A stretch of 64,000 nucleotides of DNA from Actinocatenispora rupis. Lineage in GTDB: Bacteria > Actinomycetota > Actinomycetes > Mycobacteriales > Micromonosporaceae. This document shows, piece after piece, positions 26,515-34,544 of the stretch. How positions within the stretch are numbered: position 1 is the stretch's first letter; the number at the start of each line of letters is the position of its first letter. The notes below the pieces were generated by a model, which worked only from the letters and a program-made list of their open reading frames with translations, ran no database searches and had not been told where the DNA came from. Location of the stretch: contig NZ_BOMB01000051.1 of NCBI RefSeq assembly GCF_016861975.1, positions 1 through 64,000 of the forward strand, in the 5' to 3' direction. Position numbers and translations under genes: made by a program.

Positions 26515-27084
26515 TCAGACCGAGGCGAGGAAGGCACGTACCCGCTTCAGCAGCAGCGCTGCCGCCTCCGGGTCGTACGCGTCGAGCGAGGAGTCGGCGA
26601 AGAGGTGCTGGCCGCCGGGGTACACGAACAGCTCGGCGTCCTTGGTGGACTCGACGAGTTCGCGCGCGGCCGGCAGGTCCTCGGCGAAGTACTCGTCGTC
26701 CACCTTGCCGTGGATCTGCACCGGCACCCCGTCCGGCCAGGACTTCCCGTACTCGGAGACCGGGATGCAGGCGTCCATCAGGAGCGCGCCGCGGGCGCCG
26801 GGCCGGGTCTGCGCGAGTCGTTGGGCGGTCCGCACGCCGAAGGAGAAGCCCGCGTAGACGAGCCCGGGTCCGAGCTGGTCGGCCACGGCCGCGCCCCGCT
26901 CCCGGATCGCGTCGACCCCGGCGCCGCGCGCGTATCCGAAGCCCTCCTCGATGCTGCCGAACGTGCGGCCGTCGAACAGGTCGGGCGTGTGCACCGTGTG
27001 CCCGGCCCGCCGAAGCTCGTCGGCGAACGCCCGTACTCCGTCGGTCAGGCCCTGGATGTGGTGGTACAGCAGCACGTCGGCCAT
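26515..27084 (-). CDS. Dienelactone hydrolase family protein
   Basis: Alpha/beta hydrolase of 189 residues. The nucleophile elbow is AGFSFGVR with Ser81, where classical dienelactone hydrolase has Cys; Asp129 lies in HGKVDDEYF and His160 in GGQHLFADSS. The fold and the order of the triad match the family. It is divergent from the ArsR-type regulator at 27152, with an inverted repeat in between, so repression by that regulator is likely. The natural ester or lactone substrate is unknown. Confidence 0.88.
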   Translation of the reverse strand: MADVLLYHHIQGLTDGVRAFADELRRAGHTVHTPDLFDGRTFGSIEEGFGYARGAGVDAIRERGAAVADQLGPGLVYAGFSFGVRTAQRLAQTRPGARGALLMDACIPVSEYGKSWPDGVPVQIHGKVDDEYFAEDLPAARELVESTKDAELFVYPGGQHLFADSSLDAYDPEAAALLLKRVRAFLASV

Positions 27085-27108
27085 GTCGGCGGTGCCCCCC
27101 GTTTATTG

Positions 27109-27132
27109 ATCGAATAATGTGGAACGTTCGAT
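27109..27132. promoter_or_regulatory. Inverted repeat, probable operator of the ArsR-type regulator
   Basis: ATCGAA (27109-27114) and TTCGAT (27127-27132) are separated by 12 bases in an AT-rich gap between two divergent starts. It lies just before a -10-like TAATCT (27138-27143) whose position makes the GTG at 27152 nearly leaderless. Confidence 0.5.
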
Positions 27133-27151
27133 GATGCTAATCTGTTCTACC

Positions 27152-27715
27152 GTGACCGACAACCCCCCGGGCTACGAGCTGGCCGACCGGATGGCGCTGA
27201 CCAGGCCGGCCCAGGTGAAGGCCATCGGGCACCCGCTCCGGACGACGATCCTGCAGCTCCTCCACGAGCGGGCCGCGACCGTCACCGAGCTCGCGGCCGC
27301 GGTCGACCGGCCCAAGAGCACCGTCGCGCACCACGTCGACGTACTCGCCCGCAACGGCCTGCTCCAGGTCGTCGGGACGCGCAAGGTACGCGCGATCGAG
27401 GAGCGCTTCTACGGGCGCACCGCGCGCATGTTCTACGTGGCGGCCGAGTCGTCGTCCGCCGGCGAGGAGATGCCGCGCGACTTCAACGACTTCGAGGTGG
27501 CCGCCCGCGAGTCCGCGCCGGCGTACGAGCAGGGGAAGCTGTGGGGGTTCCTCCGCCACGCGCGCGTCTCGGAGGACCAGGTCTCCCGGTTCTGGGAACG
27601 GATGGCCGAGCTGGTCGACGAGTTCGACCGGATGCCGCGGTCCGGCGACACCATGTACGGCTTCGCGATCGGTGTCTATCCCACCGACCACCCCGTCCTG
27701 CCGACCGCGGAGTGA
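27152..27715 (+). CDS. ArsR-type winged helix transcriptional regulator
   Basis: A 187-residue regulator. The DNA-binding domain spans about residues 10-85: ALTRPAQVKAIGHPLRTTIL, then TVTELAAAVDRPKSTVAHHV as the helix-turn-helix and a wing. The C-terminal half (EMPRDFNDFEVAARESAPAY and on) is helical and may bind a ligand. No metal-site cysteines are seen, so this is not a metal sensor. GTG at 27152 is preferred over a start 33 bases earlier because TAATCT lies 8 bases before it. It is divergent from the dienelactone hydrolase. Confidence 0.82.
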   Translation: MTDNPPGYELADRMALTRPAQVKAIGHPLRTTILQLLHERAATVTELAAAVDRPKSTVAHHVDVLARNGLLQVVGTRKVRAIEERFYGRTARMFYVAAESSSAGEEMPRDFNDFEVAARESAPAYEQGKLWGFLRHARVSEDQVSRFWERMAELVDEFDRMPRSGDTMYGFAIGVYPTDHPVLPTAE

Positions 27716-28074
27716 CCCGCGTCGGACCACGGCGGCCCCGCTTCGTCGCCGGATCTGGCTGGTGCCGGGCCCTCGTCGGGTAGCGCCGTCGGCACGGTGG
27801 CCGTTCCGGCGGCCACCACACCTCCGTCGGTCCGGATGCCGTCGCGGGTGTCGGTTGGCCGGCCGTACCGAAGAAGGCGCTGTGCCGGTCGAGCACGTCG
27901 GTCGGCGGTGACGGCGCGGTCGGCCACAGGTCGTTCCAGCCCCGCCGGCGCGGCGCCGATCTCCGTGACATGGCTCCACGCGGCCGAATCCGCCGCCGCG
28001 CGGTCGGTTGTCGCTGCCGCCGATTCCACCTGTGCCGCTTGACGTATTCGTCTAGGGGAATGTATTGTTCGGGC
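27716..28074. other. Intergenic region carrying the AHSA1 promoter
   Basis: About 360 bases. Nothing coding is recognised. The right end holds the promoter at 28039-28066. No terminator hairpin of note was seen after the ArsR-type gene. Confidence 0.4.
28039..28066 (+). promoter_or_regulatory. Promoter of the AHSA1 operon
   Basis: TTGACG (28039-28044) and TGTATT (28061-28066) are 16 bases apart and 8 bases before the ATG at 28075. The spacer contains ATTC...GAAT, a weak palindrome that could take the ArsR-type protein encoded downstream. Confidence 0.55.
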
Positions 28075-28542
28075 ATGGCTGAGATCATCGAACGAGTCGT
28101 CGCCGCAACGCCCGCACGCGTCTGGGAGCTCTGGACCACCGCCGAGGGCATCTCCCGCTGGTGGGCACCCGAAGGGTTCCGCACCGACGTCACCCGGCTG
28201 GACCTGCGGCCCGGCGGCGAGCTGGTGTACACCATGACCGCCGTGGCCCCGGAACAGGTCGCGTTCATGGAGCAGCACGGCATGCCGCTCGCGACCGAGT
28301 CCCGCAAGTACTTCACCGAGCTCGCCCGGCCGGAGCGGCTCGGCTACCGGTCGGTGATCGACTTCGTACCGGACCACGAGCCGTACGAGCAGCTCACCGA
28401 GGTCGAGCTGACGCCGGTCAAGGGCGGCACCCGGATCGTGATGCGGGTCGAGCCGCTGCACGACGAGGTCTGGACCGGGCGCCTGCTGGCCGGCCGTGCG
28501 AACGAGCTGGACAACCTCGCCGCCCTCGTCGACGCCGAGTGA
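28075..28542 (+). CDS. SRPBCC/AHSA1 domain protein
   Basis: A 155-residue single-domain protein of the START/Bet v1 fold, which binds hydrophobic ligands in a deep cavity. ERVVAATPARVWELWTTAEGISRWWAPEGF is the standard opening (residues about 5-35), and GGTRIVMRVEPLHDEVW the last strand before the long C-terminal helix. The ATG at 28075 places the domain at the N-terminus. Its stop overlaps the start of the ArsR-AHSA1 fusion gene by four bases (GTGA), so the two are translated together. Confidence 0.88.
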   Translation: MAEIIERVVAATPARVWELWTTAEGISRWWAPEGFRTDVTRLDLRPGGELVYTMTAVAPEQVAFMEQHGMPLATESRKYFTELARPERLGYRSVIDFVPDHEPYEQLTEVELTPVKGGTRIVMRVEPLHDEVWTGRLLAGRANELDNLAALVDAE

Positions 28543-29327
28543 CCGACGAGGTCCGCCGCGACGACGTGCAGCGCGCCCTCGCGGCGATCGGCGAGCCGAC
28601 CCGGTTCCGCATCCTCGAACTGCTGGCTGCCCGGCCGTACACCGTGGGCGAGGTCGCCGAGGCCATCGGCGCGCTGCAGCCGCAGACCACCAAACACCTC
28701 CAGGTACTCGCGGCCGCCGGTGTCGTCCGGGTGCACAAGCTCGGCCGCCGCCGGGTCGCCCGACTCGACCGGACCGCGCTCGCGCGGCTGGGCACGTACT
28801 TCGCCCGTCTCGCCGAGAGCGACCCCGACGACGCGGTACTGGACGCGTACGAGAACGCGATCGGTGCGGAGGTGGCCGGTGCCGGCCGCCGCGTCCTGCG
28901 GTTCAGCCGTACGGTGCCGGCGTCGGCCGAGGCGGTCTGGGCGGCGTGGACCGACCCGGCGCGGGCCGTACGGTGGTGGGCGCCCCGGCACTTCACCGTC
29001 GGCGCGTTCGAGATCGCGCCGACGGCACTGGCCCCGATCCGGGTCGTACTGCGGGAAGGCGACGCGGCCGAGTACGAGTCCCGCGGGCGGGTCGAGGAGG
29101 CCGAGCCTGGTCGCCGGCTGGTGTTCACGCTGGCGCCGGTCGACCCGGCCGGTACGCCGCTGTTCTCGGCCAGGCACACGCTCACCATCCACGGCGGGCG
29201 GCAGACGACCGTCGACCTGGTCATCGAGGTGTCGGACGTACGCCCCGAGACCGCCCCCGCCGTCGCCGGACTCGAACCGGGCTGGGTCCAGCTGCTCGAC
29301 GCGCTGGACGCGTTCCTGCGCTCCTGA
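28539..29327 (+). CDS. ArsR-type regulator fused to an AHSA1 domain
   Basis: A 262-residue fusion. Residues 1-95 are a winged helix: RALAAIGEPTRFRILELLA, then TVGEVAEAIGALQPQTTKHL as recognition region and VVRVHKLGRRRVARLD as wing. Residues about 115-262 are an AHSA1 domain (RFSRTVPASAEAVWAAWTDP). GTG at 28539 overlaps the stop of the free AHSA1 gene upstream. The pairing suggests the ligand-binding domain controls DNA binding and that the operon represses itself; this is inference. Confidence 0.88.
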   Translation: MTDEVRRDDVQRALAAIGEPTRFRILELLAARPYTVGEVAEAIGALQPQTTKHLQVLAAAGVVRVHKLGRRRVARLDRTALARLGTYFARLAESDPDDAVLDAYENAIGAEVAGAGRRVLRFSRTVPASAEAVWAAWTDPARAVRWWAPRHFTVGAFEIAPTALAPIRVVLREGDAAEYESRGRVEEAEPGRRLVFTLAPVDPAGTPLFSARHTLTIHGGRQTTVDLVIEVSDVRPETAPAVAGLEPGWVQLLDALDAFLRS

Positions 29328-29642
29328 CGTACGACACGTGCCGCGCCGGCGTCGACCGTTCCGTCCACACTGGAGTGTCTACTGTGGACGGAACGGCGGT
29401 CGGCCGATCGGATGGTCGTGGTCGCGTCCCGGGCCGGACTGGCGGACGTCCGGCTGTCGGTCAGGGCGCCGGACCGCTAGACGGAGGTGCTGTGGTTTCG
29501 ACTGCGGCGTCGGGTCGCCATGACTGCGTGTGGCAAACCACGGGCGACCGTTCGCTGCCTTTCGGGCTGTTCGTGACCTGTCATTACGATGACCGCGAAC
29601 CACCTCGGCGGCAGGTGTCGCCGCCCCACGCGAGGAGTGCGG
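29328..29642. other. Intergenic region with a strong hairpin
   Basis: About 315 bases between the fusion gene and a membrane protein. The hairpin at 29356-29396 is the main feature. The rest has short open frames with no family match. GAGGAG at the right end is the ribosome site of the next gene. Confidence 0.45.
29356..29396 (+). terminator. Perfect 13-base-pair hairpin
   Basis: CCGTTCCGTCCAC (29356-29368) and GTGGACGGAACGG (29384-29396) are exact inverted repeats around a 15-base loop, 28 bases after the stop of the fusion gene. No T-tract follows, as is usual in high-GC actinomycetes. The right arm begins with a near match (one mismatch) to the TCCACWGTGGA element. Confidence 0.65.
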
Positions 29643-30194
29643 ATGCAGCCGAACCCACCACGGCCCGGGCCCGCCCAGCACGACCAACCGCCGATGGCGG
29701 GCGGGCCTGCGCGACGTGGCGGGCCGAGCCGGTCGCAGGCGCCGCGCAGGCCGAGGGCGCACGCCGCCGCGGCCGTGGCCGCGAGCATCCTGGCGCTGCT
29801 CACCGTCGCCATGTACGCCCTGTTCGCGCTGTGGAACGTCGTCTACGCGACCACCGGCTCGGTCAGCCTGCTGCTGGAGAACGTACTCGGCGGCGCGGTC
29901 GGCGCCGGTGCGCTGTTGGTCGCGGCGGGCTTCACGTTCGCCCGCAGGATCGCCGGCGCGTGGACGCTGTGCGGGCTGTGCGTCCTGTACGTCGTGACAG
30001 GCGTCTTCCTGGCGCCGGTACTGCGGGGCACGCCCCTCACCGACCAGTTCGGCTGGATCTTCGGCTTCCACAAGGTGAACGGCGTGGCCATCGGGCTGGC
30101 CGTCATCTTCGGCGTACTGACGGCGGTCACGGCGGCGATCGCCGGCATCGTCCGGTCGTACGGGCCGACCGCCGCGACGCCACGCCGTCCGTGA
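29643..30194 (+). CDS. Membrane protein with a Pro-rich N-terminus, unknown function
   Basis: A 183-residue protein. A Pro/Arg-rich cytoplasmic N-terminus (about 45 residues) is followed by four hydrophobic segments, including AVAASILALLTVAMYALFAL and VNGVAIGLAVIFGVLTAVTA. The ATG at 29643 has GAGGAG 6 bases upstream; an in-frame ATG 54 bases earlier lacks one. No family is recognised. It is a lone gene. Confidence 0.7.
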   Translation: MQPNPPRPGPAQHDQPPMAGGPARRGGPSRSQAPRRPRAHAAAAVAASILALLTVAMYALFALWNVVYATTGSVSLLLENVLGGAVGAGALLVAAGFTFARRIAGAWTLCGLCVLYVVTGVFLAPVLRGTPLTDQFGWIFGFHKVNGVAIGLAVIFGVLTAVTAAIAGIVRSYGPTAATPRRP

Positions 30195-30839
30195 TGCCCC
30201 GGCGGTACGGCGATGGCCACCACTCCCGGTCGCGTGCCCTGACGTTCCGGCAGCTCGGGGCTGGTCTGCGCAACGACATGACCCCGGATGGGCTGCCTTG
30301 CCTGCCGTGGCGGCGGCCAGTTCGGGACCACCGCACTCGACGCCTGGGAACGCGGACCGTACCGCGGAACTGGTCTCGATCGGGATGCCTTGATTCGCAA
30401 CGGATTCGCTGCCGGCCGGGCCCGCTCGGCGCGCCGGCTCGGCCGCGGTCGTCGCGGAGTACGGCCTGGAGCACCCTGACCGGTAGGTGAACGGTGTGCT
30501 GGTCACGATGCCGTTCGTGGCGCAACGCGACGGCTGGCCGGCGTCGACGGGCAGCCGCAGCGTGCCCTGGCCGAGCCGGGCGCGGAATCCCTTCCGGCTG
30601 CTCCACCGCGGCGACACGATGGTCGTACTTGATCCGGCGACGCTGCCGGATCGCTTGCTGTGGGCCGGTTTCGACTCCTGGTCGGTCGATCACCGGCCCC
30701 GCCGGAAGATCTCCGCCCGCCCGCTCTCGAACCACTGACCCCCACGCACCGCCCGGCCGTACGGGCGGCCGGCCGACCCCGCCGGGTACGCGTAGCCGAA
30801 CGGATGTGGCGCACCCGCGGTCGAGAGCGAGCGGCGGCG
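30195..30839. other. Intergenic region with a possible methyltransferase remnant
   Basis: About 645 bases between a membrane protein gene and the MFS gene stop. In the plus frame ending at 30738 the stretch GDTMVVLDPATLPDRLLWAG resembles the C-terminal end of class I methyltransferases. Nothing upstream in any frame looks like the rest of such an enzyme, and a stop lies just before at about 30487. It may be a decayed gene; equally it may be chance. No other feature is seen. Confidence 0.3.
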
Positions 30840-32285
30840 TCAACGGGTGGACACCTCGTTCGGGGTGGTGACGGCGTCGGGATCGGCGGAACGGTGCGGC
30901 ACGGCCGATTCCACGGCGGACTTCGACCGCGACAGCCACAGTCCGGTGAACGCGGCGGCGGCCACGGTGACGGTTCCGGCGGCGAGGAAGGCGGTGTCGA
31001 GGCCGGTCTCGAAGCTGGCGCCGCCGGCCTGCCGGGTACGGACGATGGCGCCGAGTACCGCCACGCCGAGTACTGCGCCGATCTGGCGGGTGGTACTGCT
31101 GATGCCCGAGGCGAGGCCGCCTTCCTGCGGGCGTACCGCGTGGATGGCGGCGCCGGTGAGCGGGGACAGGGTCAGGGCGAAGCCGGTGCCGACGACGGTC
31201 AGCCGCCACCACACGTTGCCGTATCCGGTGTCGGCGTGCACCGTGCCGAGGGCCAGCAGCCCCAGTCCGGCGACGGCGAGACCGACGGTGACCACGATCC
31301 GGAAGCCGTACCGGGCGGCGAGCCGTCCCGCGTACGGGCTGACGACGACCATGGCCAACGAGACGGGCAGGGTCTGAAGGGCGGCGCGGAGGATGGAGCT
31401 GCCCTGGACGTACACGAAGAACTGGGAGAAGAAGAACGACGAACCCATGAGCGCGAAGCCCACGACGACCATGGCGGTGTTGGACACGGTGAACAGCCGC
31501 TGCCGGAACAGCCGCAGCGGCAGCATCGGAGCGGCGCGCCGCGCCTCGACGGCGAGGAACGCGGCGAGGAGGACCACCGCTGCGGCGAAGCTGCCCAGGA
31601 TCGTCGGCGCGGTCCAGCCGCGGGCGCCGCCCTCGATCAGCCCGTACGTCAGCGCCCCGACCGCGAGTACGGACAGCACGGTTCCCGGTACGTCGATCGC
31701 GGGGGAGTCGGGGTTGCGGGACTCGCGCAGGTGGCGCAGCCCGACGGCCAGCAGGACCACGCCGACGGGCAGGTTCACGAGGAAGATGGCGGGCCAGCCG
31801 AAGGCGTCCGCCAGTACGCCGCCGGCAACGGGTCCGGCGGCCAGCCCGATCCCGCTGAGGCCGGCCCACAGCCCGATCGCCCGCACCCGCTCCTGCGGCA
31901 CCGGGTAGGCGGCCGCGAGCAGGGCCAGCGAGGCGGGGCTCAGCGCCGCGGCCCCGATGCCCTGGAGTACGCGGCCGGCGACCAGCCAGCCGAGCGTGGG
32001 CGCGAGGCTGCACAGTACCGAGGCGGCGGTGAAGACCGCGACGCCCGCCAGGTACAGCCGCTTGCGGCCGAACCGGTCGGCGAACACGCCGCCGGACAGC
32101 AGCAGCATGGCGACGAGCAGCACGTACGCGTCGACGATCCACTGCAGGCCGGTCAGTTGGGTGTGCAGCCGGTGCTGCATGTCGGGCAGTGCCGCGCCGA
32201 CGATCGTGTTGTCGAGCAGCACCATGAACTGTCCCAGGCAGGTCACCGTGAGCAGCACGGCCCGGTTCGGTCGTACGCCTGCCAC
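30840..32285 (-). CDS. MFS drug efflux transporter, DHA2 (14-TM, EmrB/QacA) type
   Basis: Proton-driven exporter in the cell membrane, 481 residues. FMVLLDNTIVGAALPDM in helix 1 is the family D1/LDxT motif, GVFADRFGRKRLYL the loop 2-3 motif, and GLAAGPVAGGVLAD the motif C typical of exporters. About 14 membrane segments can be counted. GTG at 32285 is the conventional start, but the only good ribosome site (GAGAGGAA at 32309-32316) sits 5 bases before an in-frame ATT at 32301-32303, which may be the true start. It is divergent from a TetR regulator and two matching operators lie between them. Confidence 0.9.
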   Translation of the reverse strand: MAGVRPNRAVLLTVTCLGQFMVLLDNTIVGAALPDMQHRLHTQLTGLQWIVDAYVLLVAMLLLSGGVFADRFGRKRLYLAGVAVFTAASVLCSLAPTLGWLVAGRVLQGIGAAALSPASLALLAAAYPVPQERVRAIGLWAGLSGIGLAAGPVAGGVLADAFGWPAIFLVNLPVGVVLLAVGLRHLRESRNPDSPAIDVPGTVLSVLAVGALTYGLIEGGARGWTAPTILGSFAAAVVLLAAFLAVEARRAAPMLPLRLFRQRLFTVSNTAMVVVGFALMGSSFFFSQFFVYVQGSSILRAALQTLPVSLAMVVVSPYAGRLAARYGFRIVVTVGLAVAGLGLLALGTVHADTGYGNVWWRLTVVGTGFALTLSPLTGAAIHAVRPQEGGLASGISSTTRQIGAVLGVAVLGAIVRTRQAGGASFETGLDTAFLAAGTVTVAAAAFTGLWLSRSKSAVESAVPHRSADPDAVTTPNEVSTR

Positions 32286-32360
32286 GGCACGCGATGCAGA
32301 AATGGGGATTCCTCTCGATCGGTGGTTGCGCCTCGCCTCGGCCGACGAGCCGTGGGCGCA

Positions 32361-32385
32361 CTAACGCAGTCGATGACTGCGTTAG
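32361..32385. promoter_or_regulatory. TetR operator O1, perfect palindrome
   Basis: CTAACGCAGTC (32361-32371) and GACTGCGTTAG (32375-32385) are exact inverted repeats with a 3-base centre. It is on the pump side of the divergent gap. Confidence 0.75.
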
Positions 32386-32410
32386 GCAACAGTAGGAGGT
32401 GTCGCCCGCA

Positions 32411-32431
32411 AACGCAAGTCGTTCCTGCGTT
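32411..32431. promoter_or_regulatory. TetR operator O2
   Basis: AACGCA (32411-32416) and TGCGTT (32426-32431) have the same half-sites and the same 21-base span as the core of O1. It abuts TAAGGT (32431-32436), a -10-like hexamer 5 bases before the tetR ATG, so binding would block tetR itself. Confidence 0.65.
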
Positions 32432-32441
32432 AAGGTGTGGC

Positions 32442-33005
32442 ATGGGCGAGCGAGAGCGGGCAAAGCGACCCGGCGGGCGAGGTGCCCGGGTCGCCGCGGC
32501 GGTGCACCAGGCCGTCACGGACCTCATCCGCGAGCGCGGGTACGGCACGTTCTCCGTCGGCGACGTCGCGGCCCGGGCGGGCGTGGCCGACAGCAGCATC
32601 TACCGCCGGTGGGGCAGCCTGGAGAAGCTGCTCACCGACGTGGCGCTCGCCAGTCTCAACGCGCGGTCGCCGATGCCCGACACCGGGAGCCTGGCCGGCG
32701 ACCTGCACACGTACGCGGACCAGGTGGCACGCGAGATCACCGGGCCCGACGGTCCCGCGATGCTGCACCTGGCCGTCGCCCTGTCGCGCAGCCAGCAGGG
32801 TGCGCAGGCACACGACGACCTCCTCGCCGAACGCACCCGGCAACTGGAGTCCATGCTCGATCGCGCCCGCGCACGCGGCGAGGACGCACCGGACGCGTAC
32901 GGGGTGCTCGACCATCTGCTGGCCCCGATGTACATCCGCGTCATGCTGGGCCGGGGCACGCTGACGAAGGAGTACGTCGACGGGCTGGTCGAGCGGTTGC
33001 TGTGA
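32442..33005 (+). CDS. TetR family regulator of the divergent MFS pump
   Basis: A 187-residue repressor. The N-terminal helix-turn-helix lies at about residues 15-60 (VTDLIRERGYGTFSVGDVAA, then AGVADSSIYRRWGSLEKLL). The remaining helices form the ligand and dimer domain, ending in a C-terminal segment typical of the family (YGVLDHLLAPMYIRVMLG). ATG at 32442 lies directly after the -10-like hexamer, so the message may be leaderless. Two operators in the shared promoter region make it the likely repressor of both itself and the pump. Confidence 0.88.
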   Translation: MGERERAKRPGGRGARVAAAVHQAVTDLIRERGYGTFSVGDVAARAGVADSSIYRRWGSLEKLLTDVALASLNARSPMPDTGSLAGDLHTYADQVAREITGPDGPAMLHLAVALSRSQQGAQAHDDLLAERTRQLESMLDRARARGEDAPDAYGVLDHLLAPMYIRVMLGRGTLTKEYVDGLVERLL

Positions 33006-33090
33006 GCTCGACGCGGTGCGCGCGAACGCTCCGCCGGGAGCCGTGACCGGGCCGATTCCCTTGCGCGGAGCCGTACTCGGGCGGGTCGGC

Positions 33091-33120
33091 TTGCGGGGTT
33101 TTGCCGGAAACCGGTAGCCT
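33091..33120 (+). promoter_or_regulatory. Possible promoter of the acyltransferase gene
   Basis: TTGCGG (33091-33096) and TAGCCT (33115-33120) with an 18-base spacer, 46 bases before the ATG at 33166. Assigned by eye to the general sigma-70 pattern. Confidence 0.4.
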
Positions 33121-33165
33121 CGCGGGCTCCGACGCCCGCAGCCGCCGACGCCTGGAGCCACCGAC

Positions 33166-34398
33166 ATGCCGATCCCGGGCGCCCCCGAGTCCGACACCCC
33201 GGCCACCTCCCCGGTACGGGCGCCGCGCCGGCCGCTCGGTCACGTACCGGCGCTCGACGGTGTGCGCGCGATCGCGATCGGCTCGGTGGTGCTGTTCCAC
33301 ACGCCGGGCTGGGGTTCGTTCCCGCGGATCCTGCCCGGCGGGCACATGGGCGTGACCGTCTTCTTCGTCCTGTCCGGCTTCCTGATCACCACGCTGCTGC
33401 TCGCCGAACACCACCGGTACGGCCGGATCGACCTGCGGGCGTTCTGGCTGCGGCGGGCCGCCCGGCTGCTCCCGGGCCTGCTGCTGGTGGCGGTGGTGCA
33501 CACCGCGTTCTGGTCGACCCAGGACGGGCTGGTGAAGACGCTGCTGCCGGTACTCGCGGCGCTGGCGTACGCGGGGAGCATCTTCGCGGGCTTCTGGCGC
33601 CTGATGGGCAAGATCACGTGGAGCTGGTCGCTGTCGGTGGAGGAACACTTCTACCTGCTCTGGCCACCGGTACTGATCCGGTTGCTGCGCCGCGGCCGCC
33701 GCCGCCCGATGCTCGCGCTCGCCCTCGCCGCCGCGGCCATCGTCGCGGTCGCCACCGGGCTCCGGGTGTGGTTCGTCGACTCGGTCCGCTGGCACGACAT
33801 GCTCTACTACTCGACCGTCACCCGGATGGACGCGCTCGCGGTCGGCTGCCTCGCCGCGTTGTTCGCCTGGCGGTACGCGCTGCCCGCGCCGCGGCTGCTC
33901 GGCTGGCTGGCCGCGGCCACCCTGGCGTACTGCTTCGTCAGCCCGGAACTGTCCATCGGGCACGCCAGCCTGAACCTGTGGGGCCTTCCCCTCGGTACGG
34001 TCGCCACCGCGGTGCTCGTCATCGCCGTCACCCAGCGCCGCGACGCGCTGCTGGCGCGGACGCTGTCGGTCCGGCCGCTGGTACACGTCGGTGTCGTCTC
34101 GTACGGGCTGTACCTGTGGAACCTGCTGCCCGGCCGCGCGCTGATGCAACTGCTCGGCCACCACCCCGGCCACGTCCTCACCGTACTGTCCTGGCTCGCC
34201 ATCCTCGCCTGCGTGGAACTGTCGTACCGGCTGGTCGAGCGGCCGGTGCTGGACTGGGCCCGGGCCCGGCTGCGCGGCGAACGTCGCCCGCTGTGGCCGC
34301 GCCGCGAGCCCGACATCGTACGGGTGTCCGCCACGGAGCGCGCCAACCGGTGCATCGGCCGTACCGCGGCCTGGCGGGTACCGGCAGTCATCCGGTAG
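33166..34398 (+). CDS. Membrane acyltransferase, family 3 (OafA/YrhL type)
   Basis: Multi-spanning enzyme of 410 residues that transfers acyl groups to a sugar or similar acceptor. The start of the fold is clear: HVPALDGVRAIAIGSVVLFH carries the conserved His near helix 1, and GVTVFFVLSGFLITTLLL follows. WSWSLSVEEHFYLLWP holds the family ExxFY-type motif. About ten membrane segments are present, with a charged tail. It has no SGNH domain. It is a lone gene convergent with HxlR. Confidence 0.9.
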   Translation: MPIPGAPESDTPATSPVRAPRRPLGHVPALDGVRAIAIGSVVLFHTPGWGSFPRILPGGHMGVTVFFVLSGFLITTLLLAEHHRYGRIDLRAFWLRRAARLLPGLLLVAVVHTAFWSTQDGLVKTLLPVLAALAYAGSIFAGFWRLMGKITWSWSLSVEEHFYLLWPPVLIRLLRRGRRRPMLALALAAAAIVAVATGLRVWFVDSVRWHDMLYYSTVTRMDALAVGCLAALFAWRYALPAPRLLGWLAAATLAYCFVSPELSIGHASLNLWGLPLGTVATAVLVIAVTQRRDALLARTLSVRPLVHVGVVSYGLYLWNLLPGRALMQLLGHHPGHVLTVLSWLAILACVELSYRLVERPVLDWARARLRGERRPLWPRREPDIVRVSATERANRCIGRTAAWRVPAVIR

Positions 34399-34510
34399 CG
34401 GCCCGACACCCCACCCGCAGGCACGCACCCACGTTGCCAACCGATTCCCGCCGGCCGCCAACCTTGTCGGATCGGCGCGCTGCCACCACGTTCCTGCCTC
34501 CCTCGGAAGG

Positions 34511-34523
34511 GTCCACTGTGGAC
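34511..34523. repeat. Palindrome GTCCACTGTGGAC, intergenic
   Basis: Exact copy of TCCACWGTGGA, between the convergent acyltransferase and HxlR genes (gap 34399-34544). A terminator role is possible for this copy. Confidence 0.65.
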
Positions 34524-34544
34524 GGTGTACCGGGGGAGGGATCG

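Noticed and set aside
29404-29472. Fragment MVVVASRAGLADVRLSVRAP as an EccD-like N-terminus
   Set aside because: Only about 22 codons before a stop; too short to support a type VII secretion remnant.
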